From the NCBI GenBank assembly GCA_900550735.1, contig URTD01000033.1:1-13403 (forward strand): 13,403 nt of DNA, in the 5' to 3' direction. A program made the translations under genes and the position numbers. This document shows positions 1 to 6,257 of the stretch, piece by piece. How positions within the stretch are numbered: position 1 is the first letter of the stretch; each line of letters begins with the position of its first letter. The notes beneath the pieces were generated by a model. That model did no database searches. It worked only from the letters and a program-made list of their open reading frames with translations, and was not told the origin of the DNA. The stretch is from an uncultured Collinsella sp. Its GTDB lineage: Bacteria > Actinomycetota > Coriobacteriia > Coriobacteriales > Coriobacteriaceae.

Positions 1-536
1 CCGTCAAAGCAAGCCTCAACGGCATCAAGCGCCATATCAAGCGTTTCGGCAACCACAACACCCTTGCCCGCGGCAAGGCCGTCGGCCTTAACGACCAGCG
101 GGGCGCCTTGCTCGCGTACGTAGGCGAGAGCCGAAGCCTCGTCGGTAAACGAGCCGTAGGCTGCCGTCGGAATACCCGCGCGCTCCATGAGCTGCTTGGA
201 GAACAGCTTGGAGCCCTCCATCTGGGCGCCCTCGGCACCCGGGCCAAAGCAGGGAATACCCGCCGCACGCACGGCGTCGGCCACGCCCGCCACAAGCGGA
301 GCCTCGGGGCCAATTACCACGAGTCCGCATCCGTGGCTCTGGGCAAACGCCGCCACGGCCGCAGGATCGCAGTCGTCGAGAACAACGTTCTCGCCGCAGC
401 TCGCGGTGCCGCCGTTACCCGGCGCAATGTAGAGCTTGCCGGCGCGCGGTGATGCTGCGAGCTTGGCTGCCAAAGCATGCTCACGGCCGCCGCTGCCCAA
501 CAACAGGATGTCGATGGTTTGAGTGTCCGCCTTCAA
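1..536 (-). CDS. purD: Phosphoribosylamine-glycine ligase (GAR synthetase), N-terminal part, cut by window edge
   Basis: PurD joins glycine to phosphoribosylamine with ATP, the second step of de novo purine synthesis in the cytoplasm. About 178 codons are present; the C-terminal part lies beyond base 1. Visible family signatures are LLGSGGREHALAAKLA near the N terminus, IAPGNGGT, VVIGPEAPLVAGVADA, the GSKLFSK stretch, and VVKADGLAAGKGVV at the start of the ATP-grasp domain. The start is TTG at 534-536: its complement strand carries GAGGAGG five bases upstream, and translation from it gives a short leader (KADTQTID) before the conserved N-terminal strand. No ATG in frame fits as well. It lies 118 bases downstream of purA in the same direction, so two purine genes are neighbours. 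A nested hairpin sits between them and may control read-through. Identification is secure; the unusual start codon is likely but not proven. Confidence 0.93.
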   Translation of the reverse strand, partial: MKADTQTIDILLLGSGGREHALAAKLAASPRAGKLYIAPGNGGTASCGENVVLDDCDPAAVAAFAQSHGCGLVVIGPEAPLVAGVADAVRAAGIPCFGPGAEGAQMEGSKLFSKQLMERAGIPTAAYGSFTDEASALAYVREQGAPLVVKADGLAAGKGVVVAETLDMALDAVEACFD

Positions 537-590
537 GGGTGCCTCCTCTATGGATTAACGGCCCGCTCCGCGCGAGCCCTTTGCAAGCAA

Positions 591-632
591 ATATACCCCT
601 CGGCCGCCCGTCCGGGCTGCAAAGGGGTATAT
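591..632 (-). terminator. Nested stem-loop between purA and purD (possible terminator or attenuator)
   Basis: A perfect 10-base inverted repeat (ATATACCCCT at 591-600, AGGGGTATAT at 623-632) encloses a second small hairpin (GCCC at 606-609, GGGC at 614-617). On the minus strand the outer stem is followed by a short mixed T stretch (TTGCTTGC), which is weak for intrinsic termination. It starts about 20 bases after the purA stop and lies about 55 bases before purD, so it could partly terminate purA transcripts, protect their 3' end, or regulate purD. Confidence 0.5.
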
Positions 633-654
633 CGCAATAACCAAATAGTCCCGA

Positions 655-1941
<1,287 letters not shown>

Positions 1942-2007
1942 GTTTACTCCTTACATTCATGGACTGTCTACGCGCCACGCCGGCACGCAGAAGCACAAAA
2001 CATTCCC

Positions 2008-2036
2008 AGTATACCCGTGCAACGGGCGCCTGTCCT
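2008..2036 (-). promoter_or_regulatory. Candidate sigma-70-type promoter of purA
   Basis: Minus strand: -35 AGGACA (bases 2031-2036) and -10 TATACT (2008-2013), separated by 17 bases. The -10 matches consensus at five of six positions and the -35 at four. The -35 overlaps the dnaB stop codon, and the expected transcript start is near 2001, about 60 bases ahead of the purA start. The spacer contains a 5-bp palindrome CCCGT-GCA-ACGGG (2014-2026, plus-strand reading) that could be an operator or chance. Confidence 0.45.
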
Positions 2037-3426
2037 ACTCCTCGGCATGTGCCCCATCAAGCTCATAGAACTTGGTGGATGCCGGCAGGAACATCAGATC
2101 GACGTCGCCGATCGGGCCCGAACGGTTCTTGGCCACGACGATACGCGTAACGCCCTCGTCGGGTCGATCGTCGCGCGAGGCCTCGGCCTCGTCGGCGGAG
2201 CGGTCCAAGAACATAACGATATCGGCGTCCTGCTCGATGGAGCCCGATTCACGAAGGTCGGAAAGCTGCGGGCGCTTGCCGGTACGGGATTCGACCTGAC
2301 GCGAGAGCTGCGACAGCGCGATGAGCGGGATCTTGAGCTCCTTGGCCATGATCTTCAGACCACGCGACATCTCCGAAACCTCGACGGTACGGCTCTCGGA
2401 GCGGCGTCCCGGCGGAGGACTCACCAGCTGCAGGTAGTCCAGGATGATGATTGCCTTCTCCTTGTTATGGAGCATGCGGCGGCTCTTGGCGCGAATCTCG
2501 GTCACTGTGGTGCCGGGCGTATCGTCAATCAGAATATCGAGCTTGGACAAGGTCTGCGTGGCCTCGTTGATATTGGCCCACTGCTCGGGGCTAATGCGGC
2601 CCATGCGGAAGTCACTGATCGAGATCATGGCGTAGGCGCAAATCAGACGCTGGGCAATTTCTTTGCCCGACATCTCCAGCGAGAAGAAGCCGACGGTATA
2701 ACCGGCAGCGGCAGCGTTGAGCGCCAGATTCAGGGCGAACGACGTCTTACCCACAGCAGGGCGGGCGCCGATAATGATGAGCTGGCCCTCGCGGAAGCCC
2801 ATGAGCATGCGGTCGAGTGACGGGAAGCCCGTGGGCACGCCCGCAGCCTGACCACCGGCCTGACACACTTCCTCGGCCTCGTTATAGGCCTCAACCATAA
2901 ACTCGGTCAGCGTCTTGTAGCTCGACTTGACCTCGCGTGCCGTGACCTTGAGCAGCTTGCTCTCGGCTAGCTCCACGACCTCTTTGGTGTCGGTGGGGGC
3001 GTTATATGCCAGCGCGTTGATCTCGTTGGTGGCGCCGATCAGCTCGCGCAGCATCGAATCGCGACGAACGATGGCGGCATGGTGCTGCCAGTTCACGAGC
3101 GACAGAGTCTGACCCATCAGCTCCAAAATGTAGGCCTCGCCGCCCACGGCATCGAGCTTGTTGATGCTTCGCAGGTAATCGATCAGCGAGATGGAGTCGA
3201 TGGGAATGCGGCTGTTGTACATATCGACCATCGCGGTGTAGATGGTCTTATGAATGGGCCGGTAGAAATCATCGGGCTGCAGCTCGACCTGGGCCTCTTC
3301 GACCACCTCGGGCGATAGCAGCATAGCGGCCAGTACATTGGCCTCTGCATCTTGGTTTTGGGGAAGACCCAACTTTGAGCCGCGGTCCTCGACCGTCAGC
3401 CCCGTCTCCCTATCGTCATATGCCAT
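2035..3426 (-). CDS. dnaB: Replicative DNA helicase DnaB
   Basis: DnaB is the hexameric ATP-driven helicase that unwinds DNA at the replication fork. The protein is 463 residues from the chosen start. The N-terminal helical domain covers about residues 20-125, with the opening PQNQDAEANVLAAML typical of the family; a linker follows. The RecA-like domain has Walker A GARPAVGKTS (about 220-229), FFSLEMS, Walker B IIILDYLQL (ending near 334), LSQLSRQVESR, and LRESGSIEQDADIVMFL. No intein is present. I chose ATG at 3426 (MAYDD) over the in-frame ATG twelve bases upstream because GAGGA lies five bases before 3426, while the upstream ATG has no clear ribosome site. A terminator separates it from rplI, so it is probably transcribed separately from the ribosomal-protein operon although adjacent to it, a common arrangement near replication origins. 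Confidence 0.97.
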   Translation of the reverse strand: MAYDDRETGLTVEDRGSKLGLPQNQDAEANVLAAMLLSPEVVEEAQVELQPDDFYRPIHKTIYTAMVDMYNSRIPIDSISLIDYLRSINKLDAVGGEAYILELMGQTLSLVNWQHHAAIVRRDSMLRELIGATNEINALAYNAPTDTKEVVELAESKLLKVTAREVKSSYKTLTEFMVEAYNEAEEVCQAGGQAAGVPTGFPSLDRMLMGFREGQLIIIGARPAVGKTSFALNLALNAAAAGYTVGFFSLEMSGKEIAQRLICAYAMISISDFRMGRISPEQWANINEATQTLSKLDILIDDTPGTTVTEIRAKSRRMLHNKEKAIIILDYLQLVSPPPGRRSESRTVEVSEMSRGLKIMAKELKIPLIALSQLSRQVESRTGKRPQLSDLRESGSIEQDADIVMFLDRSADEAEASRDDRPDEGVTRIVVAKNRSGPIGDVDLMFLPASTKFYELDGAHAEE

Positions 3427-3578
3427 GAGCATCCTCATTCATATCGCTTGCGAGCATCCATAGTATCAGCCACGGTCCCAAAACGCGCCGCGCGCCGCCA
3501 ATCATCACCGAACCAAACGGATGAACGGTCCTGTATATAGGACTTCGACGCAACGTTCACCATGACACTCACTCAGCG
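3427..3578 (-). promoter_or_regulatory. Region upstream of dnaB with weak promoter signals
   Basis: This 150-base gap lies between the rplI terminator and dnaB and should hold the dnaB promoter. On the minus strand, TGATACTAT about 35 bases before the start codon (near 3460) resembles an extended -10, but no good -35 lies 16-18 bases upstream. A further palindrome, GTCCTGTATATAGGAC at 3528-3543, contains a TATATA centre. A very GC-rich stretch (about 3485-3500) lies between them. The assignment is tentative. Confidence 0.3.
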
Positions 3579-3618
3579 CAAAAAACAAAAGGGCGCCCTG
3601 GTTTCCCAGAGCGCCCTT
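3579..3618 (-). terminator. Strong intrinsic terminator after rplI
   Basis: Read on the minus strand, a 13-bp stem (3606-3618 with 3589-3601, one G-T pair) closes a GAAA tetraloop and is followed by TTGTTTTTT. It starts 32 bases after the rplI stop codon. The stem, stable tetraloop and U-tract are textbook, so this ends the rpsF-ssb-rpsR-rplI operon and isolates dnaB. Confidence 0.93.
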
Positions 3619-3650
3619 CTTAGAACAAGATTGTTGCGTTGCAGCAAATG

Positions 3651-4190
3651 CTACTCGGCAGCAGCCTCAGTCTCGACCTCGGCGGTCTCGGCCTCGGCGA
3701 CCTCAGCGGCCTCCTCGACCTCAGCCTCGGCAGCGAGCTCCTCGGCGGTAACGCCGACGAGAACGACAACCTCGGCCTTGATCTCGCGGTACAGCGAGAT
3801 GGCAACGGTGTGGGCACCGGCAACCTTGATGGGCTTACCGAGCTCGACGCGCTTGCGGTCGATGTCCATACCGAGCTGAGCCTTGATGGCGTCAGCGACC
3901 ATAGCGGCGGTAACGGAGCCAAAGAGGATGCCCTCGTCGCCGACCTTGACGTCAACGGTGACCGTCTTGCCCTCGAAGGCAGCCTTGGTCTCGTTGGCAG
4001 TAGCCAGACGGACGGCCTCGCGCTTGGCGATGTTGTTGCGACGCTCGTCAAGCTGCTTGAGGTTGCCCTTGGTGGCGGCAACAGCGAGCTTCTTGGGGAA
4101 CAGGAAGTTCTCAGCGTAACCCTGAGCGACCTCTACGACGTCACCCTCGCCGCCCTTGCCCTTGATCTCATCGAGAAGAATAACCTTCAT
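3651..4190 (-). CDS. rplI: 50S ribosomal protein L9 with acidic C-terminal extension
   Basis: L9 binds 23S rRNA near the base of the L1 stalk and helps maintain translational fidelity. The N-terminal domain MKVILLDEIKGKGGEGDVVEVAQGYAENFLFPKKLA is highly typical, followed by the long connecting helix and the C-terminal rRNA-binding domain ending near VAISLYREIKAEVVVLV. The protein is 179 residues, whereas L9 is usually about 150. The surplus is a tail of about 32 residues made almost only of Glu, Ala, Val and Thr (residues about 148-179), encoded by repetitive GCC/GAG-rich DNA. The start ATG has AAGGGAGA seven bases upstream. It is the last gene of the operon, 15 bases after rpsR, and is followed by a strong terminator. 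Function is certain; the role of the tail is unknown. Confidence 0.96.
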   Translation of the reverse strand: MKVILLDEIKGKGGEGDVVEVAQGYAENFLFPKKLAVAATKGNLKQLDERRNNIAKREAVRLATANETKAAFEGKTVTVDVKVGDEGILFGSVTAAMVADAIKAQLGMDIDRKRVELGKPIKVAGAHTVAISLYREIKAEVVVLVGVTAEELAAEAEVEEAAEVAEAETAEVETEAAAE

Positions 4191-4205
4191 GATGTGTCTC
4201 CCTTC

Positions 4206-4472
4206 TTAGCCGCGGTCGCGGTTGCCACGAGAGGAAACCACGGGGACGGTGTACGGCAGGAGAGCCATCTCGCGGGCGCGCTTGATGGCGTTGGCGATGT
4301 CATGCTGATGCTGCGTGCAAGCGCCAGTGACGCGACGGGGCTTGATCTTGCCACGGTCGGTCATGTACTTACGGAGAAGCTGAGTGTCCTTATAGTCGAT
4401 GAACTCAGTGTTCTCCTTGCAGAACTGGCAGTACTTACGACGCGGCTGACGTGCAGAAAAATCATTAGCCAT
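4206..4472 (-). CDS. rpsR: 30S ribosomal protein S18
   Basis: S18 sits on the platform of the small subunit as a heterodimer with S6. The protein is 88 residues from ATG at 4472 (MANDFSARQ), with AAAGG upstream on the coding strand. A longer reading from 4523 would add 17 residues encoded by a hairpin region and is rejected. Typical family sequence is visible: RRKYCQFCKENTEFIDYKD, LLRKYMTDRGKIKPRRVTGAC, and QHDIANAIKRAREMALLPY. The CxxC pair plus the later Cys and His mark the zinc-binding (C+) type of S18. It follows ssb by 72 bases, a gap filled with an intercistronic hairpin, and precedes rplI by 15 bases. Confidence 0.97.
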   Translation of the reverse strand: MANDFSARQPRRKYCQFCKENTEFIDYKDTQLLRKYMTDRGKIKPRRVTGACTQHQHDIANAIKRAREMALLPYTVPVVSSRGNRDRG

Positions 4473-4491
4473 GTCAAAATACCTTTCATTT

Positions 4492-4517
4492 GGCAACTTC
4501 GGCGAACCGAAGCCGCC
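4492..4517 (-). promoter_or_regulatory. Intercistronic UUCG-capped hairpin between ssb and rpsR
   Basis: On the minus strand an 11-bp stem (4507-4517 with 4492-4502, including two adjacent G-T pairs) closes a TTCG tetraloop. It ends 19 bases before the rpsR start codon, just ahead of its ribosome site. No T-run follows, so it is not an intrinsic terminator. It may be a processing or stability element, or it may set rpsR translation relative to ssb. Confidence 0.6.
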
Positions 4518-4544
4518 TCTCACTCAAAAATAGGTGAACAACCC

Positions 4545-4997
4545 TTAGAACGGGATGTCCTCATCGTAGACGTCGACCGCGGGCGGCGTAGCCACCGGTG
4601 CGGCAGGACGTGCTGCGGGCGCGGAAGCTGCGGGGGCGTAACCGCCCTGATCGTAGCCACCCTGGCCACCACGGGAGCTCATAAACTCGATCTCATCGAC
4701 GATGACCTCAAGTTTGCTCCGGCGCTGGCCGTCGCGCTCCCAAGAGCTGTAGCGCAGCTTGCCCTCGATCGCGACCTTGTTTCCCTTTGCCAGGAAACGG
4801 CTCACGGCCTCGGCGCGGGTGCCGAACATGGTGCAGTCGACAAAGTTGGGATAGTCCTCCCACTCGCCAGTCTGCGCGTTGCGGCGACGATCGTTCACGG
4901 CGACGCCAAAGGACAGAACCTGGGTTCCGCCGGCGGTGGCGCGCAGCTCGGGATCGCGGGTGAGGTTACCGGTGATGTTCACTCGATTGATGCTCAT
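4545..4997 (-). CDS. ssb: Single-stranded DNA-binding protein
   Basis: SSB coats single-stranded DNA during replication, recombination and repair, and recruits partner proteins through its acidic C-terminal tip. The protein has 150 residues. The OB fold spans about residues 1-105 (MSINRVNITGNLTRDPELR, FGVAVNDRR, EDYPNFVDCTMFGTRAEAVSRFLAKGNKVAIEGKLRYSSWE). A Gly/Tyr/Gln then Ala/Pro-rich disordered linker follows (about 112-143), ending in the conserved tip DEDIPF. The start ATG has AGAGGAAG about nine bases upstream. It lies between rpsF (48 bases upstream) and rpsR, the common bacterial arrangement in which SSB shares an operon with S6 and S18. Confidence 0.97.
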   Translation of the reverse strand: MSINRVNITGNLTRDPELRATAGGTQVLSFGVAVNDRRRNAQTGEWEDYPNFVDCTMFGTRAEAVSRFLAKGNKVAIEGKLRYSSWERDGQRRSKLEVIVDEIEFMSSRGGQGGYDQGGYAPAASAPAARPAAPVATPPAVDVYDEDIPF

Positions 4998-5045
4998 AAC
5001 TCACTACTTCCTCTTGGGGCACAAGCCCAGTCCAAAACGACAGTC

Positions 5046-5339
5046 TTACTCCTGGTCGTCGCGACGGACGATCATGTGGCGGACCACAGCGTCGGTGATG
5101 CGCAGGACGCGATCAAGCTCGGCGATCTGGGTAGGATCTGCGTGGAAGTTGATGAGGGTGTAGTCACCATCGGTGAGGTCGTTGATCTCGTAGGCGAGCT
5201 TGCGCTTGCCCCACTCGTCAACGGAGTCGACCTTGCCAGCGCCCTCAGCGATCGTGGTATCGATACGCTTCATAACAGCGAGACGAGTCTCGGGGTCGAG
5301 CGACGGGTCAACAAAGAACAGCAGTTCATAAGCCTTCAT
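5046..5339 (-). CDS. rpsF: 30S ribosomal protein S6
   Basis: S6 pairs with S18 on the small-subunit platform. The protein is 97 residues from ATG at 5339 (MKAYELLFFVDPSLD), with a strong GGAGGTG five bases upstream. A longer in-frame reading from 5360 would start inside that ribosome site and is rejected. Typical sequence includes GKVDSVDEWGKRKLAYEINDLTDGDYTLINF and the C-terminal LRITDAVVRHMIVR. It is the first gene of the operon rpsF-ssb-rpsR-rplI. Its short leader contains a hairpin whose loop can pair with the ribosome-binding site, consistent with autoregulation by the S6:S18 complex known from other bacteria. Confidence 0.97.
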   Translation of the reverse strand: MKAYELLFFVDPSLDPETRLAVMKRIDTTIAEGAGKVDSVDEWGKRKLAYEINDLTDGDYTLINFHADPTQIAELDRVLRITDAVVRHMIVRRDDQE

Positions 5340-5344
5340 ATTGT

Positions 5345-5394
5345 CACCTCCTCTGGGCAAATGTGGCTTCAGGTCGTGAAGGTGCGCCTGAAGC
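5345..5394 (-). promoter_or_regulatory. rpsF leader: hairpin with loop complementary to the ribosome-binding site (candidate S6:S18 autoregulatory RNA)
   Basis: On the minus strand an 8-bp stem GCTTCAGG/CCTGAAGC (5387-5394 with 5366-5373) closes a 13-base loop. The loop contains CACCTTC (5378-5384), which can pair over seven bases (one G-U) with GGAGGTG (5345-5351), the rpsF ribosome-binding site. A pseudoknot could therefore hide the site. S6:S18 binding to rpsF leaders is established in other bacteria; I could not confirm the canonical CCG bulge here, so the match to that family is inferred. Confidence 0.45.
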
Positions 5395-5410
5395 AGGAAA
5401 AGACTTAGTA

Positions 5411-5439
5411 ATAATATCTTTCAACCTCCCAGGCCGCAA
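5411..5439 (-). promoter_or_regulatory. Candidate promoter of the rpsF-ssb-rpsR-rplI operon
   Basis: Minus strand: -35 TTGCGG (5434-5439) and -10 TATTAT (5411-5416) with a 17-base spacer. The -10 matches consensus at five of six positions. The expected start near 5404 places the leader hairpin within about ten bases of the mRNA 5' end, and the ribosome site about 55 bases in. Confidence 0.55.
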
Positions 5440-5800
5440 GAATATGCAGCTACAACCTCATGACCTCCACATATGCCCATGCTCGCACCACGTTTCATGC
5501 GCATTCCAACCAAATGCCGACCAAGAGCTTGACGGATTTGTGGACAAGATACGATGCCGCGGGGACAAGCTGAGCCAAGCCGCAGGTCAACGGGCACAAG
5601 GCTGTGGTCGCAAAATGCATACCAGCGGTCCACAGCACCACCCAAAGATTTTTAAATTCATTACCAAGTCGCTTATGAATACCCCTTTTGAACAATTGAG
5701 TTGATCAACCACGCTGGTCGGAAGCCGTTTTTTTGGCACCTCAAACCCCACTGCAACGCCAAGCGCGGCCGAGCGTTTTAAAAAATGCCAACTTTTCTGT
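5440..5800. other. Gene-free stretch with DnaA-box-like sites and an AT-rich patch
   Basis: No convincing gene is seen between the divergent rpsF and tRNA-Ser promoters; short open frames here lack ribosome sites and recognisable sequence. Three TCCACA cores occur within about 170 bases. One is an exact TTGTCCACA (minus strand, 5539-5547), the DnaA box favoured in high-GC actinobacteria. The other two are ACCTCCACA (5463-5471) and CGGTCCACA (5626-5634). An AT-rich patch lies at about 5648-5665. A T7 run occurs near 5730, without a convincing stem. Confidence 0.4.
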
Positions 5801-5828
5801 TTGCACTTTGCGATTCCTCGTGTATACT
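5801..5828 (+). promoter_or_regulatory. Promoter of the tRNA-Ser pair
   Basis: -35 TTGCAC (5801-5806) and -10 TATACT (5823-5828) are separated by 16 bases and lie 16 bases before the first tRNA-Ser. Both hexamers are close to the sigma-70 consensus and the distance suits a tRNA promoter with a short 5' leader. Confidence 0.65.
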
Positions 5829-5844
5829 GACTTTCGCATTTAAC

Positions 5845-5935
5845 GGAGAGTTGTCCGAGTGGCCGAAGGAGCACGATTGGAAATCGTGTAGGCGTCAAAA
5901 GCGTCTCCAGGGTTCAAATCCCTGACTCTCCGCCA
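5845..5935 (+). tRNA. tRNA-Ser (anticodon GGA), CCA encoded
   Basis: The 7-bp acceptor stem GGAGAGT/ACTCTCC, discriminator G and encoded CCA are visible. The anticodon arm CACGA-TTGGAAA-TCGTG gives anticodon GGA, reading UCC and UCU. A long variable arm is present, as expected for class II serine tRNA, and the T arm is GGGTTCAAATCCC. It is the first tRNA behind the promoter at 5801-5828. Confidence 0.95.
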
Positions 5936-5944
5936 GTTAATTCC

Positions 5945-5975
5945 AAAGCAGGCCTTCGAGCCTGCTTTGTTTTTA
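5945..5975 (+). terminator. Intrinsic-terminator-like hairpin between the two tRNA-Ser genes
   Basis: A 9-bp perfect stem AAAGCAGGC/GCCTGCTTT (5945-5953 with 5960-5968), a 6-base loop and GTTTTTA form a good terminator. Only 8 bases separate it from the next tRNA, so the downstream tRNA seems to depend on read-through. Confidence 0.8.
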
Positions 5976-5983
5976 CCCCACGC

Positions 5984-6074
5984 GGAGGGGTGGCAGAGTG
6001 GTTGAATGCGGCGGTCTCGAAAACCGTTTGGCCTGTATAAGGTCACGAGGGTTCGAATCCCTCCTCCTCCGCCA
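5984..6074 (+). tRNA. tRNA-Ser (anticodon CGA), CCA encoded
   Basis: The acceptor stem GGAGGGG pairs with CTCCTCC (one G-U), followed by discriminator G and encoded CCA. The anticodon loop CTCGAAA gives anticodon CGA, reading UCG. The long variable arm (around GGCCTGTATAAGGTC) marks serine. No promoter fits in the few bases between the preceding hairpin and this gene. Its 3' end is duplicated in inverted orientation 70 bases downstream. Confidence 0.95.
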
Positions 6075-6086
6075 TTAGATGGTATG

Positions 6087-6116
6087 AGCCCCAGCAATGG
6101 GGCTTTTTTTCTTTTT
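6087..6116 (+). terminator. Intrinsic terminator of the tRNA-Ser pair
   Basis: A 6-bp stem AGCCCC/GGGGCT (6087-6092 with 6099-6104) with a 6-base loop is followed by a long T-tract interrupted by one C. It ends the tRNA transcription unit. Confidence 0.85.
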
Positions 6117-6137
6117 GGGCACATTTCAATTTCGCGC

Positions 6138-6157
6138 AGGAGGAGGGATTCGAACCC
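6138..6157 (-). repeat. Inverted partial copy of the tRNA-Ser(CGA) 3' end
   Basis: AGGAGGAGGGATTCGAACCC is the exact reverse complement of 6049-6068, the T arm and 3' acceptor strand of tRNA-Ser(CGA). The identity stops after 20 bases: no anticodon or D arm follows, and the T stem of the copy is broken (GCGGG opposite CCCTC). It is thus a tRNA fragment, not a gene, possibly a decayed attachment site or the product of a rearrangement at the edge of the accessory island. Confidence 0.8.
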
Positions 6158-6175
6158 GCCCCTCACCAAAAACAT

Positions 6176-6228
6176 GTACGTCACCCTCCAAAACCGACAA
6201 TTTTCGACATCTTTGGAGGCTGACGTAC
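6176..6228. repeat. 53-bp palindromic element, copy A
   Basis: Arms of 17 bases, GTACGTCACCCTCCAAA (6176-6192) and its near reverse complement (6212-6228, one mismatch), enclose a 19-base core (6193-6211). The same arms, in the same orientation, flank copy B at 7377-7429, but the core is inverted between copies. It lies 29 bases after the stop of the DUF559 gene; on the minus strand the hairpin is followed by TGTTTTTGG, so it could also act as that gene's terminator. Confidence 0.9.
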
Positions 6229-6257
6229 ACGTTTGGATCGGGCTCGTGGGAGCGACG

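Noticed and set aside
591..632. CsoR-type copper operator (ACCCC...GGGGT arms)
   Set aside because: The half-sites are 22 bases apart, too far for such an operator, and the neighbours are purine genes.
3639..5408. Long plus-strand open frame (589 codons) across rplI, rpsR, ssb and rpsF
   Set aside because: It lies antisense to four certain genes, has no ribosome site or family sequence, and is explained by codon bias of GC-rich genes.
5363..5704. Plus-strand open frame of 113 codons upstream of rpsF
   Set aside because: It is antisense to the rpsF leader and promoter, and lacks a ribosome site and any recognisable sequence.
6131..6240. A complete minus-strand tRNA at the inverted fragment
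   Set aside because: Only the T arm and 3' acceptor strand are present; upstream lies palindrome A with no anticodon or D arm.
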